Assembly (NCBI GenBank): GCA_028688235.1
Contig: JAQTYP010000099.1
Span: forward strand, 1 to 9,620
DNA length: 9,620 nucleotides
Direction: 5' to 3'
From: Methylomonas sp.
GTDB lineage: Bacteria; Pseudomonadota; Gammaproteobacteria; Methylococcales; Methylomonadaceae
In this document: in pieces, positions 1-6,723 of the stretch
Position numbering within the stretch: position 1 is the stretch's first letter
Layout of the letters: each line of letters starts with the position of its first letter
Program-made: the position numbers and the translations under genes
The notes under the pieces: model-generated
Seen by the model: the letters and a program-made list of their open reading frames with translations, nothing else
What the model was told of the DNA's origin: nothing
Databases searched by the model: none

Positions 1-18
1 CGTGTGCTCTTCCGATCT
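1..18. other. Untrimmed Illumina adapter at contig/read end
   Basis: CGTGTGCTCTTCCGATCT is the 3' end of the Illumina TruSeq index adapter. On the minus strand it reads AGATCGGAAGAGCACACG, the familiar adapter read-through sequence. It interrupts gspJ, whose reading frame happens to stay open through it. These bases are almost certainly not genomic, so the end of the assembled molecule is at about base 19. Confidence 0.95.
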
Positions 19-634
19 TGATCCTGGGGGCAAACACCATGTCCGGCCAGTAGCTGCCGTCCTCCAGACGAATACTGACTTTTATCAAACTCGGCAGTCG
101 GTCTGCGGTCGTCCATTCCTCGCGCCATGCGAGTTCCGACACATCTTCGGTCTTGCCGAAATACGAAATTCTCAAATCATCGACATGATCCAGCAACATC
201 TCCGGACGATCGGGTTCTGCCTGCATATCCTCGTCACTTAGCCGGTAAGGCGTCAGGCCGACCATCAAGGCCTTGGGATTGGCGGAATCGAGCGCGATGC
301 TGAACAATTGCAAGCCTTTGCGCGCCGATGCCGCCGGCAACGCGGCGGCAAATCGCATACTTTGCGGATAACCTTGAAACGCTTGTTGATTGCCGGCGCT
401 AAAATCCTGATGCTCGTCCAACATCGGCAGAGGCCGGATGGCCGATAAATGTCGCTTGAAAAACTGGTAAACCACGGCTTTTTTATTCACTGCCGCCACT
501 TTGCTTTCGCCGGCATTCCAGCTTTCCGCCGCTATCCTCAAACTGCTGAACAAAAGCACTACCATGACGCTCAACAAAGTCATAGCGATCAACACTTCGA
601 TCAACGTAAAGCCATTACGCCGGCAGATCGTCAC
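19..634 (-). CDS. gspJ: Type II secretion minor pseudopilin GspJ (3' end cut by contig end)
   Basis: Minor pseudopilin of the type II secretion system. In the known family it sits with GspI and GspK at the tip of the periplasmic pseudopilus. I translated it from GTG at 634-632, which overlaps the gspI stop as GTGA and suggests translational coupling. The N-terminus is MTICRRNG followed by FTLIEVLIAMTLL. This is a type IV prepilin leader with the prepilin peptidase site after Gly8, Phe at +1 and Glu at +5, followed by a hydrophobic helix to about residue 32. Further on, VDDLRISYFG and then a W-E-E-W segment with LPSLIKVSIRLEDG fit the GspJ C-terminal domain. About 205 codons are present without a stop, close to the usual GspJ length of about 200-230. 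The true C-terminus is missing because sequencing adapter begins at base 18. Residues read beyond that point are artefact. Confidence 0.9.
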
Positions 635-1041
635 GGTGTCGATTCCTGCATCAATTTAAGGCTATGCAATTCCAACCTGCGGCGTTTGACGTTGTCGTCC
701 CCCCAAGTCACTTGCACATTGACCGCGAACAAGCGTAATACCGGCCGGGCCTGATCCGGCTGCGTGGCATTGTCGGCAGAATCGGCCACAGGACTTATCC
801 TAACCTGCCAGTCGTATCTATCGCCTTCCGTTCCGGAAAGTTCGCCCTCCTGCAACGGCGTTTCCACGCCGGTAGCGGCCATCAGCGATTCGGCAATCTG
901 GACCGCGATCGTATAGTCTTCCGATACCACCGCCGCATTGACCCCCGACCCGAAAATGCGCAAAACAATAGTCAATGCCACCGCCATGATGGCAAAAGCC
1001 ACCAGAATTTCCAGCAAGGAAAAGCCTTTATGCAACCGCAT
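631..1041 (-). CDS. gspI: Type II secretion minor pseudopilin GspI
   Basis: Minor pseudopilin of the type II secretion apparatus; in the known family it nucleates the pseudopilus tip with GspJ and GspK. The protein is 136 residues, a normal GspI length. It has a very short leader, MRLHKG, followed by FSLLEILVAFAIMAVALTIVL, so prepilin peptidase cleavage is expected after Gly6 with Phe at +1 and Glu at +5. The C-terminal part, with VNVQVTWGDDNVKRRRLELHSL, resembles the T2SSI domain, which ends in a V-x-V-x-W strand followed by a basic, leucine-rich strand. The ATG lies three bases after the gspH stop, and the TGA stop overlaps the GTG start of gspJ. The gene is therefore embedded in a tight gsp operon. 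No Shine-Dalgarno is obvious, and re-initiation after gspH is likely. Confidence 0.93.
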   Translation of the reverse strand: MRLHKGFSLLEILVAFAIMAVALTIVLRIFGSGVNAAVVSEDYTIAVQIAESLMAATGVETPLQEGELSGTEGDRYDWQVRISPVADSADNATQPDQARPVLRLFAVNVQVTWGDDNVKRRRLELHSLKLMQESTP

Positions 1042-1044
1042 CGG

Positions 1045-1581
1045 CTAGCCCAAAGAACACAGGCAAGCATTCGCGCCGCCAGCCGGAATTGACCGGATCA
1101 GGCTTGCGAGTGGCGCATCCGCGGCGCCGGCAACAAGGGAGATCGCTACGCCACCCGTAATCCAGTTGACGTCTATGGTTTGCTGCAGATTCCCCCATTC
1201 CAGTACGATACGACCGCCGGTCGAGGAACCGTCTCCGAAAAAGCGGATCGCTCCTTCCCGGTCTTCCGCGAACTCTTCTTCGGCCACCGTCAGCGAAATG
1301 TCTATCTCCTTGTCCAGATGATAGATCTTGCTGCGACTACTGATACGGTAACTATTATCGCCCAGGCCGATGACGACGCTGACAGGCTTTCGGCTCATCA
1401 AGGCCTGTCCTTGGGCATAACGCAAGGCCGACGCGATATCACGGGCCGCCGCCTTTAATCGGGTAGCTTGATTGCCGGAAGAAATATTGCTGCCGACCAC
1501 GGCAAAACCCAACACGCTGATCAGCAGGACGATAATCAGTTCCAGCAGCGTGAAGCCTTGTTGCTTTCCGGCAATCGGCAT
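1045..1581 (-). CDS. gspH: Type II secretion minor pseudopilin GspH (FimT/GspH family)
   Basis: Minor pseudopilin of type II secretion, 178 residues. In the known family it links the tip complex to the GspG shaft. The leader MPIAGKQQG is followed by FTLLELIIVLLISVLGFAVVG, giving a clear prepilin peptidase site after Gly9 with Phe at +1 and Glu at +5. The segment LKAAARDIASALRYAQGQALMSRKPVSVVI is the typical GspH/FimT helix, and beta-rich sequence with ITGGVAISLV follows. The position between gspG and gspI matches the standard gsp gene order and separates it from the type IV pilus paralogue FimT. The start lies six bases after the gspG TAA, and no strong ribosome binding site is seen, which suggests coupling to gspG. 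Confidence 0.9.
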   Translation of the reverse strand: MPIAGKQQGFTLLELIIVLLISVLGFAVVGSNISSGNQATRLKAAARDIASALRYAQGQALMSRKPVSVVIGLGDNSYRISSRSKIYHLDKEIDISLTVAEEEFAEDREGAIRFFGDGSSTGGRIVLEWGNLQQTIDVNWITGGVAISLVAGAADAPLASLIRSIPAGGANACLCSLG

Positions 1582-1587
1582 CGAGGA

Positions 1588-2037
1588 TTATTCCCAGCTA
1601 TTGATATCCTGGTCCTCGCCCTCGCCGCCCTCTTTTTCGTCCGCGCCGTAGCTGAACAGATCGAAGCTACCGTGTTTCCCCGGATAGACATAGTGATAAT
1701 CACTCATCCAGGGATCTTGCGGCACTTTTTCCTTGCGCAGATAAGGCCCGTTCCAGCGTTTGGCATCCGAAGGTTTTTCGATCAGCGCATTCAAGCCTTG
1801 TTGTTGAGTGGGATAGCGGCCTTCATCCAACTTGTACATATCCAGTGCCGCCGCCAAATCTTCGATCTGCACCTTGGCGGCCTTGGTTTTGGAAGCCCCC
1901 ATGTGCTTCATGACTTGCGGACCGACGATACCGGCCAGCAGTGCGATAATCCCCAATACCACCAAGAGTTCCAGCAAGGTAAATCCGCGCTGGTGCTGGT
2001 AGGTGGTAGTATCCGTCAGGATAAAACGGCGTTTCAT
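1588..2037 (-). CDS. gspG: Type II secretion major pseudopilin GspG
   Basis: Major pseudopilin that polymerises into the periplasmic pseudopilus. The start is set at the ATG at 2037-2035, giving 149 residues. AAGGAG lies seven bases upstream, just outside the gspF stop. A longer version starting at 2073 would overlap gspF and has no support. The leader is about 18 residues (MKRRFIL to HQRG), somewhat long. It is followed by FTLLELLVVLGIIALLAGIVGPQV with the cleavage site after Gly18 and Glu at +5. The core has the GspG signatures LDMYKLDEGRYPTQQQGL, WNGPYL and a VPQDPW stretch. The C-terminal segment GADEKEGGEGEDQDINSW is the acidic calcium-binding loop of major pseudopilins. Length and motifs are complete. 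Confidence 0.96.
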   Translation of the reverse strand: MKRRFILTDTTTYQHQRGFTLLELLVVLGIIALLAGIVGPQVMKHMGASKTKAAKVQIEDLAAALDMYKLDEGRYPTQQQGLNALIEKPSDAKRWNGPYLRKEKVPQDPWMSDYHYVYPGKHGSFDLFSYGADEKEGGEGEDQDINSWE

Positions 2038-2042
2038 AATGG

Positions 2043-2048
2043 CTCCTT
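2043..2048 (-). promoter_or_regulatory. Ribosome binding site deciding the gspG start
   Basis: The minus strand reads AAGGAG, then seven bases, then ATG at 2037. This is the strongest Shine-Dalgarno in the gsp block, as expected for the major pseudopilin, which is needed in far larger amounts than its neighbours. It rules out the longer in-frame start at 2073. Confidence 0.8.
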
Positions 2049-2050
2049 GT

Positions 2051-3268
2051 TCAAACGGCAAGATCGTTGACACTCAAAATGGCTAATAAAATGGAAACGA
2101 TGATACCGGCTATCATCAAACCCAAGGAAATGATCAACGCCGGCTCCAGCAAGGCCAGCATGCGCTGTATCGTGGTCTTTAATTGCTTGTCGTAAATCAC
2201 TGCAACGCGCATCAGCATTTCCTCCAACCTGCCTGTTTCCTCGCCCATTTTAATCATTTGCACGGCCAATTTGGGAAACAGATTCTGTTTGGATAATGCT
2301 TCCGACATCGTGCGGCCTTGTTTCAACTGCTCTTCGGCATCGGCCAGAAGGTCGGCCATCACCCCGTTCGTCACGGTTTCGCGCACTATCCCCAAGGATT
2401 TAAGTATGGAAACGCCATTACCCAACAGGGTTCCGAAAGTACGACTGAAATTGGCGGTTTCCATATTCACGACGATTTGTCCGAATAACGGCAGATGCAA
2501 AAAACGTTTATCCCACGCCTTTTTACTGACCGGATTGCCCAATTGCGATTTGATGTAATTGACCCCGGCCACCAGCATCAACAGCAGTATCCACCAGTAA
2601 TTTTGCAAAAACTCAGCCAGCCCCACGACGATCTGAGTAGGTATCGGCAGCGCCTGACCCGCGCTGTCGAACATTTCCTTGAATTGCGGAACGACGAAGG
2701 TCAACATCACGAACAAGGATACCAGCGACATCACCAGCAATATCGTCGGATAAATCAAAGCCGTTTTTACGGTATCTTTTAGTTCCTGACTGCGTTCCAG
2801 ATAATCACCCAGACGTTGCAATACTCCACCCAGATTGCCGCCCAGTTCGCCGGCACGTATCATATTTAAATAAAATCGGGAAAACACCTCGCCCTGGCTT
2901 TCCAATGCATCGGCCAGGGCCTTGCCGCCTTTGACTTTATCCAGCACATCGGCCACCAGTTTATTCAACTTGAGATTATCCTCGGTCAACTGCAACAAAA
3001 TCATCAATGATCTGTCCAGCGGCAATCCCGATTCGAGCAGCGTCGCCAATTCGCCGGTCAGCATGGCGATTTCCTTGTGCGACAGGCGCAAGGCGGCCGA
3101 TTTGAGTCTGAATCCCAGAAAAGTCTTGTCCTTTGCCGGTGCTATGCGGATGGGTATCAGACCCTGTTTTTGCAGTTCCAACAACAAGGTCTGTTGGTCT
3201 TTGGCGTCGCGAACCCCCTCTTCGCTGACGCCTTGATGGTTGACGGCTTTATAGGAAAATAATGGCAT
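2051..3268 (-). CDS. gspF: Type II secretion inner-membrane platform protein GspF
   Basis: Polytopic inner-membrane platform protein of type II secretion; in known systems it contacts the GspE ATPase and the pseudopilus base. It is 405 residues, the normal family length. The N-terminus MPLFSYKAVNHQG is the usual GspF opening. Two T2SSF domains are visible, each with the repeated pattern F-x6-MI-x2-GE-x2-G-x-L: RFYLNMIRAGELGGNL (about 131-146) and KLAVQMIKMGEETGRL (about 333-348). Membrane segments lie at about 171-193, 223-239 and 371-398. It is the first gsp gene here: the gene ahead of it is hflC, 155 bases away, and no gspE is adjacent. Type IV pilus PilC is the main alternative, but the gspG-H-I-J genes directly downstream settle it as GspF. 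No strong Shine-Dalgarno precedes the ATG. Confidence 0.95.
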   Translation of the reverse strand: MPLFSYKAVNHQGVSEEGVRDAKDQQTLLLELQKQGLIPIRIAPAKDKTFLGFRLKSAALRLSHKEIAMLTGELATLLESGLPLDRSLMILLQLTEDNLKLNKLVADVLDKVKGGKALADALESQGEVFSRFYLNMIRAGELGGNLGGVLQRLGDYLERSQELKDTVKTALIYPTILLVMSLVSLFVMLTFVVPQFKEMFDSAGQALPIPTQIVVGLAEFLQNYWWILLLMLVAGVNYIKSQLGNPVSKKAWDKRFLHLPLFGQIVVNMETANFSRTFGTLLGNGVSILKSLGIVRETVTNGVMADLLADAEEQLKQGRTMSEALSKQNLFPKLAVQMIKMGEETGRLEEMLMRVAVIYDKQLKTTIQRMLALLEPALIISLGLMIAGIIVSILLAILSVNDLAV

Positions 3269-3423
3269 GCAAATTTGGCGATTTAACTAATGACTAGAGA
3301 TTGTTCGATCACTCGGCAATACATTCGGTTAGCCGACTAATACCGAAAAAACAAAGCAACGAGCTTTTTCTTGACAAACTGCGGTTTTAGGCTGATTGGC
3401 CGGTGATCAGCCCCGGTTTCCCG
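3269..3423 (-). other. hflC-gspF gap with weak hairpins
   Basis: This 155-base AT-richer spacer lies between the hflC stop and the gspF start. It holds a perfect 7-bp inverted repeat, GGCTGAT/ATCAGCC, at 3390-3396 and 3406-3412, not followed by a T-run. About 30 bases further on the minus strand is a weak AAAGC/GCTTT stem followed by TGTTTTTT. Together these could end or attenuate hflC transcription. A gspF promoter probably lies here too, but no convincing -35/-10 pair is visible. Another short inverted repeat, TTCGGT/ACCGAA, sits at about 3326-3349. Confidence 0.35.
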
Positions 3424-4383
3424 TCACTCTGTTTCCGCTTTCTTCAATAAGCCGAACAAATCACTATGGGTGGATAACACGATACTGGTATCGCTACCGA
3501 TGACTTTGCTGTAGGTTTCCATGCTTTTCAAAAACTTGTAAAACTTGGCGGCCTCCGGCTTCTGTGCGTAGGCCTTGGCATAAATTTCGGTGGCTTTGGC
3601 GTCGGCCTCACCTTGAATTTCCTGCACCCGCTTATAAGCCATGGAACTGATCTCGTTGATGTCCCGCTCTTTGTTGCCGTTGATGCGGGCCGCTTCCCCT
3701 TCCCCTTCCGATCTAAAACGTTGTGCAATCTGCAAACGCTCGCTGACCATGCGTTGATAAATGCGTTCCAGTACTTGATGGTTGTAGTTGATGCGCTTAA
3801 AACGCACGTCTAGCAGTTCTATGCCGAACTCTTCCATCTTCGGCGCCGCCGCGTCGAACACGCTAGCTTCGATGGCCACGCGTCCGACTCTGATCGGCCG
3901 CAATTGCCCCAGCGTGCTTTCGCCGGCCAAGGCTTCCAGATTCTCGTCTACGACAGGCTTGCGCTCCTTGTCGGTACGCACCACTTCGATCAACTCGTGG
4001 CGGGCGATCGCGGTGCGCGTTTCGCTACCTAAAATGTCTTCCAAACGCGACTGGGCACTACGTTCGTCACGCAGACGCAGATAATAACGCATGGGATCGG
4101 TAATGCGCCAACGAGCAAAGGTATCCACTTGCACATAGGTTTTATCCTTGGTGGACATTTCCACCATCGGCCCATCCCAAGCCAGATAACGCTTATCGAA
4201 ACTATTGATCTGTTGCACGAAAGGCAATTTGAAATGCAGGCCCGGTTCTGTGACGGGATCGCCGACCGGCCGGCCGAATTGGGTGACGATGACCTGCTCG
4301 GTTTGATTGACGGTGTAGGCCGACAGATAAAAGCCGATGGCGACGAAGCCGAGCACTATGCCGGCTTTTGCGGACAGATTCAT
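3424..4383 (-). CDS. hflC: HflC, SPFH-family modulator of FtsH protease
   Basis: Membrane SPFH (stomatin/prohibitin/flotillin/HflKC) protein. With HflK it is known to form a large cage around the FtsH protease in the inner membrane and to modulate its activity. The protein is 319 residues (E. coli HflC is about 334). One N-terminal membrane segment at about residues 7-24 is followed by the SPFH domain: VNQTEQVIVTQFGRPV, then EPGLHFKLPFVQQI, then the VDTFARWRITDPMRYYLRL segment typical of HflC. An alanine/glutamate-rich helical part follows (RFRSEGEGEAARINGNKERD, GEADAKATEIYAKAYAQ). The C-terminus has the HflC-like FYKFLKSMETYSKVIG and VLSTHSDLFGLLKK. The start overlaps the hflK stop as ATGA, and GGAGG lies seven bases before the ATG. 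HflC is favoured over a generic stomatin because of the paired HflK upstream. Confidence 0.93.
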   Translation of the reverse strand: MNLSAKAGIVLGFVAIGFYLSAYTVNQTEQVIVTQFGRPVGDPVTEPGLHFKLPFVQQINSFDKRYLAWDGPMVEMSTKDKTYVQVDTFARWRITDPMRYYLRLRDERSAQSRLEDILGSETRTAIARHELIEVVRTDKERKPVVDENLEALAGESTLGQLRPIRVGRVAIEASVFDAAAPKMEEFGIELLDVRFKRINYNHQVLERIYQRMVSERLQIAQRFRSEGEGEAARINGNKERDINEISSMAYKRVQEIQGEADAKATEIYAKAYAQKPEAAKFYKFLKSMETYSKVIGSDTSIVLSTHSDLFGLLKKAETE

Positions 4384-5357
4384 GGGGCGGCCTCCAATAG
4401 TTTGGACGGTACCGGCATCATAGGCAGGATTTGCTGCACGGTATCATCGACGATAATCTGCTGTCTGGCCTGGGGCAGCACTTCGCCCATGGTCTCCAGA
4501 TAAATACGGGCTCGGGTCACTTCCGGTGCCTTGAGATATTGCTCCAGTACCTGATTGAAGGCGGCCACATCGCCCTCGGCTTCGTTGATGCGTTTGTAGC
4601 GGTAACCCTCCGCGGCGCGAATCGCCTGATCGGCTTCACCTCTCGCCCTGGGAACGGCCTTGTTGTATTCGCCGTTGGCGATGTTAATCGCGTTTTCTCT
4701 GTCCTGCTGCGCCCTGTTCACTTCGTTGAACGAGGGTTGCACGGGCACGGGCGGGTTGACGTTTTTCAGTTGTACCTGATTGATAGTCACGCCCAGTCGA
4801 TAGAGTTGGGCTAATTCGCGGATATGGACTAACGACGATTCTTCGATCTCCTGTCTGCCTATCCTGATGATTTCGTCGACAGTACGGTCGCCCACCACCT
4901 CACGCATGACGGCTTCCGAAATATCCCGCAATGTCGAACCCGGGTCGCGGACGTCGAACAAATATTTTTCCGGATCGGTGATACGGTACTGCACTATCCA
5001 TTCGACTAAAGCCGAATTCAAATCGCCCGTCACCATGGATTTTTCCAATTCCGGATTGCTACCGACCTGATCCGGATTCGTGTAACTTTCGGAGCCAAAC
5101 CCGAATTCGAGTTTTTGCTGGCGCTGGGTCGGCACTTCCAGCACGTCGTCGATGCCGAAGGGGAGTTTGAAGTGTAATCCTGAAGGCACTTTATCGATAT
5201 ATTTGCCAAAACGCAGTACTATGCCTTCGGATTCGGCCGGAATCGTGTAAAACGACATATTGAGCCCGGTCAGCGTCAAAATAGCCAAAGCAATCCATTT
5301 GGGCGACGCGGAGCGAAAAGCGGAAAATCGTTCGAAAGGCATTTTAGAGTCGGCCAT
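4380..5357 (-). CDS. hflK: HflK, SPFH-family modulator of FtsH protease (short form)
   Basis: Partner of HflC in the membrane complex that associates with FtsH. It is 325 residues, clearly shorter than E. coli HflK (about 419). The long glycine-rich cytoplasmic N-terminus is absent: only about 20 residues precede the membrane segment at 21-38. The SPFH domain follows (EGIVLRFGKYIDKVPSGLHF, then VEWIVQYRITDPEKYLFDVRDP). Next come the conserved VNPPVPVQPSFNEVNRAQQDRENA region (about 200-223) and the helical PRARGEADQAIRAAEGYRYKR stretch. The signature end LKAPEVTRARIYLETMGEVL lies at about 275-294. The ATG has GGAGA six bases upstream. The gene order slyD-hflK-hflC-gspF differs from the usual hfq-hflX-hflK-hflC arrangement, so this may be a second, divergent hflKC pair. 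That is an inference. Confidence 0.92.
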   Translation of the reverse strand: MADSKMPFERFSAFRSASPKWIALAILTLTGLNMSFYTIPAESEGIVLRFGKYIDKVPSGLHFKLPFGIDDVLEVPTQRQQKLEFGFGSESYTNPDQVGSNPELEKSMVTGDLNSALVEWIVQYRITDPEKYLFDVRDPGSTLRDISEAVMREVVGDRTVDEIIRIGRQEIEESSLVHIRELAQLYRLGVTINQVQLKNVNPPVPVQPSFNEVNRAQQDRENAINIANGEYNKAVPRARGEADQAIRAAEGYRYKRINEAEGDVAAFNQVLEQYLKAPEVTRARIYLETMGEVLPQARQQIIVDDTVQQILPMMPVPSKLLEAAP

Positions 5358-5362
5358 GTATC

Positions 5363-5367
5363 TCTCC
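5363..5367 (-). promoter_or_regulatory. hflK ribosome binding site
   Basis: The minus strand reads GGAGA, then five bases, then the ATG at 5357-5355. The spacing supports this start. A TATAAA stretch lies just upstream on the same strand but has no recognisable -35 partner, so a separate hflK promoter is only a weak possibility. Confidence 0.6.
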
Positions 5368-5387
5368 GTTTTTTATACCTGCAGGCT

Positions 5388-5417
5388 AAAACAAGCGCGC
5401 GGCTAACGAGCCGCTTG
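5388..5417 (-). terminator. Possible Rho-independent terminator after slyD
   Basis: On the minus strand CAAGC-GGCT, loop CGTT, AGCC-GCGC-GCTTG forms a nine-pair stem with a four-base bulge on the 3' side. TTTT follows directly. It lies about 95 bases beyond the slyD stop and about 30 before hflK, so it may separate slyD from hflKC. The T-tract is short and the stem is bulged, so termination may be partial. Confidence 0.45.
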
Positions 5418-5512
5418 CATGAGTTTAATCCGTTTTGGATTTTCCGCCATCGCAAGACCAAAAATCGCTCAGGATGGCGATGTTTCCCTGAACGCTACGC
5501 CCGCCCCATTGA

Positions 5513-5989
5513 TCAATGCTGGCAATCCGCGCCATGAACATGGCCGTGCGCCAGTTCTTCCGCCGTCGCCGGCCTAACGTCGACCACTTCGACATCGAAA
5601 ATCAAGGTTTCGCCGGCCAGAGGATGGTTGCCGTTTATAGTGACGTCATCCCCATCGATCTCGGTAACGGTGATGATCCCGGCCCCGTAACTGACGTCAG
5701 CATGAAATTGCATGCCAACCTCGACATCCATACCTTCGAACATTTTTTTCGAGACCACTTGCACCATGTCCGGCACCAGTTCGCCGTAAGCTTCGGCGGG
5801 TGGAATCGATACGTTGAATTTATCCCCGGCTGATTTGCCGGCTAGGGCGGCCTCCAGGCCGGTAATGATGTTTCCGGCACCATGCAAATACATCAAGGGC
5901 TCTTCTCCACGGGAACTATCCAATTGTTCTCCGCCGGCATTGCTCAAGGTGTAGTGAAAGGAAACGGCAGTTTTGTCGGTAATTTGCAT
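5513..5989 (-). CDS. slyD: SlyD-type FKBP peptidyl-prolyl cis-trans isomerase
   Basis: FKBP-family peptidyl-prolyl isomerase and chaperone, cytoplasmic in the known family. The protein is 158 residues from the ATG at 5989. That ATG has AAGAG seven bases upstream, whereas the ATG two codons earlier (5995) lies only one base from the same AAGAG and is less likely. Visible features in order: VSFHYTLSNAGGEQLDSS strand; Y-L-H-G-A-G-N-I-I-TGLE-AL (about 34-48), an FKBP active-site strand; SIPPAEAYGE; the insert-in-flap chaperone domain (about 71-127); and the SlyD hallmark NHPLAGETLIFDVEVVDV (about 121-138). The tail AHGHVHGADCQH carries four His and one Cys. It resembles a shortened version of the nickel-binding SlyD tail and could bind metal. 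The frame is divergent from greB, with a shared promoter region. Confidence 0.93.
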   Translation of the reverse strand: MQITDKTAVSFHYTLSNAGGEQLDSSRGEEPLMYLHGAGNIITGLEAALAGKSAGDKFNVSIPPAEAYGELVPDMVQVVSKKMFEGMDVEVGMQFHADVSYGAGIITVTEIDGDDVTINGNHPLAGETLIFDVEVVDVRPATAEELAHGHVHGADCQH

Positions 5990-6046
5990 GTGCATACTCT
6001 TTTATTAAATGAAGCTGGGTTGAGCGGTTTGTCTGCTCGAACGAAA

Positions 6047-6081
6047 CTTATGCCCTTTGGGTATAAGTAGCGATTATACCC
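6047..6081. promoter_or_regulatory. Operator-like inverted repeats in slyD-greB divergent region
   Basis: GGGTATAA (6059-6066), a 7-base spacer and TTATACCC (6074-6081) form a perfect 8-bp inverted repeat. A further copy in the opposite sense, CTTATGCCC (6047-6055), pairs with GGGTATAAG across only three bases with one mismatch, so three related half-sites lie in 35 bases. The right half-site overlaps the TATAAT that would serve slyD. The placement fits a repressor or activator site, but I do not recognise the regulator. Confidence 0.5.
6073..6078 (-). promoter_or_regulatory. Candidate slyD promoter -10 (TATAAT)
   Basis: The minus strand reads a consensus TATAAT about 84 bases upstream of the slyD start. 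No good -35 hexamer sits at 16-18 bases upstream, so it would be a weak promoter or one dependent on an activator. The inverted repeat at 6059-6081 covers it. Confidence 0.4.
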
Positions 6082-6136
6082 TGATCCCGCAATGTCCTGC
6101 CCTATTAACAGCGCGGCATTGGCCGCGGCACCGGCT

Positions 6137-6142
6137 TATAAT
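6137..6142 (+). promoter_or_regulatory. Candidate greB promoter -10 (TATAAT)
   Basis: A consensus TATAAT on the plus strand lies 55 bases before the greB start. The bases 16-18 upstream do not resemble TTGACA, so the -35 is poor. It is the only clear -10 in front of greB, and the leader would be about 50 bases. Confidence 0.45.
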
Positions 6143-6197
6143 AACGGCTTATCGCGCTTTTTTGCGGCGCATCCACATCGATCCCAAGGCATGAGAA

Positions 6198-6671
6198 ATG
6201 AGGACTCCACTGATCACCAGACAAGGATATGAAAAACTGCGGCAAGAGCTCGATCGTCTATGGCGAGTCGAAAGACCCGAAGTGACCAAGATGGTGACTT
6301 GGGCTGCAAGCCTTGGCGATCGTAGCGAGAACGCCGACTATCAGTACAATAAAAAGAAACTGCGCGAAATCGACCGGCGGGTAAGATATTTGCAAAAACA
6401 ATTGGATGCCTTGAAAATCGTGGATTATCATCCAGACCAGGAAGGCAAGGTTTTCTTCGGCGCCTGGGTCGAGATAGAAAACGACGACGGCAAGACCCTA
6501 CGCTTTAGAATTGCAGGCTATGACGAGATTTTCGATCGCACGGACTACATTTCCGTCGATTCGCCAATGGCGCGCGCCTTGTTGAAAAAAGAAGTCGGCG
6601 ACGATGCAGTGGTAAAAACCGAAGCCGGCAGTTTCATCTGGTACGTCAATTCGATCGAATATGAAAAATAG
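6198..6671 (+). CDS. greB: Transcription elongation factor GreB
   Basis: Transcript cleavage factor that enters the RNA polymerase secondary channel and stimulates removal of backtracked RNA 3' ends. It is 157 residues, matching GreB length. The N-terminal coiled coil opens with TPLITRQGYEKLRQELDRLW. The tip signature AASLGDRSENADYQYNKKKLREIDRRVRYL carries the acidic pair Asp41 and Glu44, which in known Gre factors holds the catalytic magnesium. YQYNKK and RRVRYL separate GreB from GreA. The C-terminal FKBP-like domain includes YISVDSPMARALLKKEVGDDAVV. The chosen ATG has AAGG eight bases upstream. It is transcribed divergently from slyD, with no gene closely following. Confidence 0.96.
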   Translation: MRTPLITRQGYEKLRQELDRLWRVERPEVTKMVTWAASLGDRSENADYQYNKKKLREIDRRVRYLQKQLDALKIVDYHPDQEGKVFFGAWVEIENDDGKTLRFRIAGYDEIFDRTDYISVDSPMARALLKKEVGDDAVVKTEAGSFIWYVNSIEYEK

Positions 6672-6723
6672 CCGTTTCTGCCCCCCTCCCCCGGACCAAC
6701 CTTGTGCCGGCGACGATAAGTTT

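Noticed and set aside
2..241. Plus-strand open frame at the left end
   Set aside because: It runs antisense to gspJ, whose pilin leader and C-terminal domain are clear, and begins in the adapter.
2038..2073. Longer GspG starting at 2073
   Set aside because: It would overlap the end of gspF and put twelve extra residues ahead of the prepilin leader. The ATG at 2037 has a strong AAGGAG.
3371..3399. TTGACA on the plus strand as a promoter
   Set aside because: No -10 hexamer lies at 16-18 bases downstream, and it would only transcribe antisense into hflC.
5990..5995. ATG two codons upstream as the SlyD start
   Set aside because: The only Shine-Dalgarno-like AAGAG is one base from this ATG but seven from the next one at 5989. 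The family N-terminus also fits the later start.
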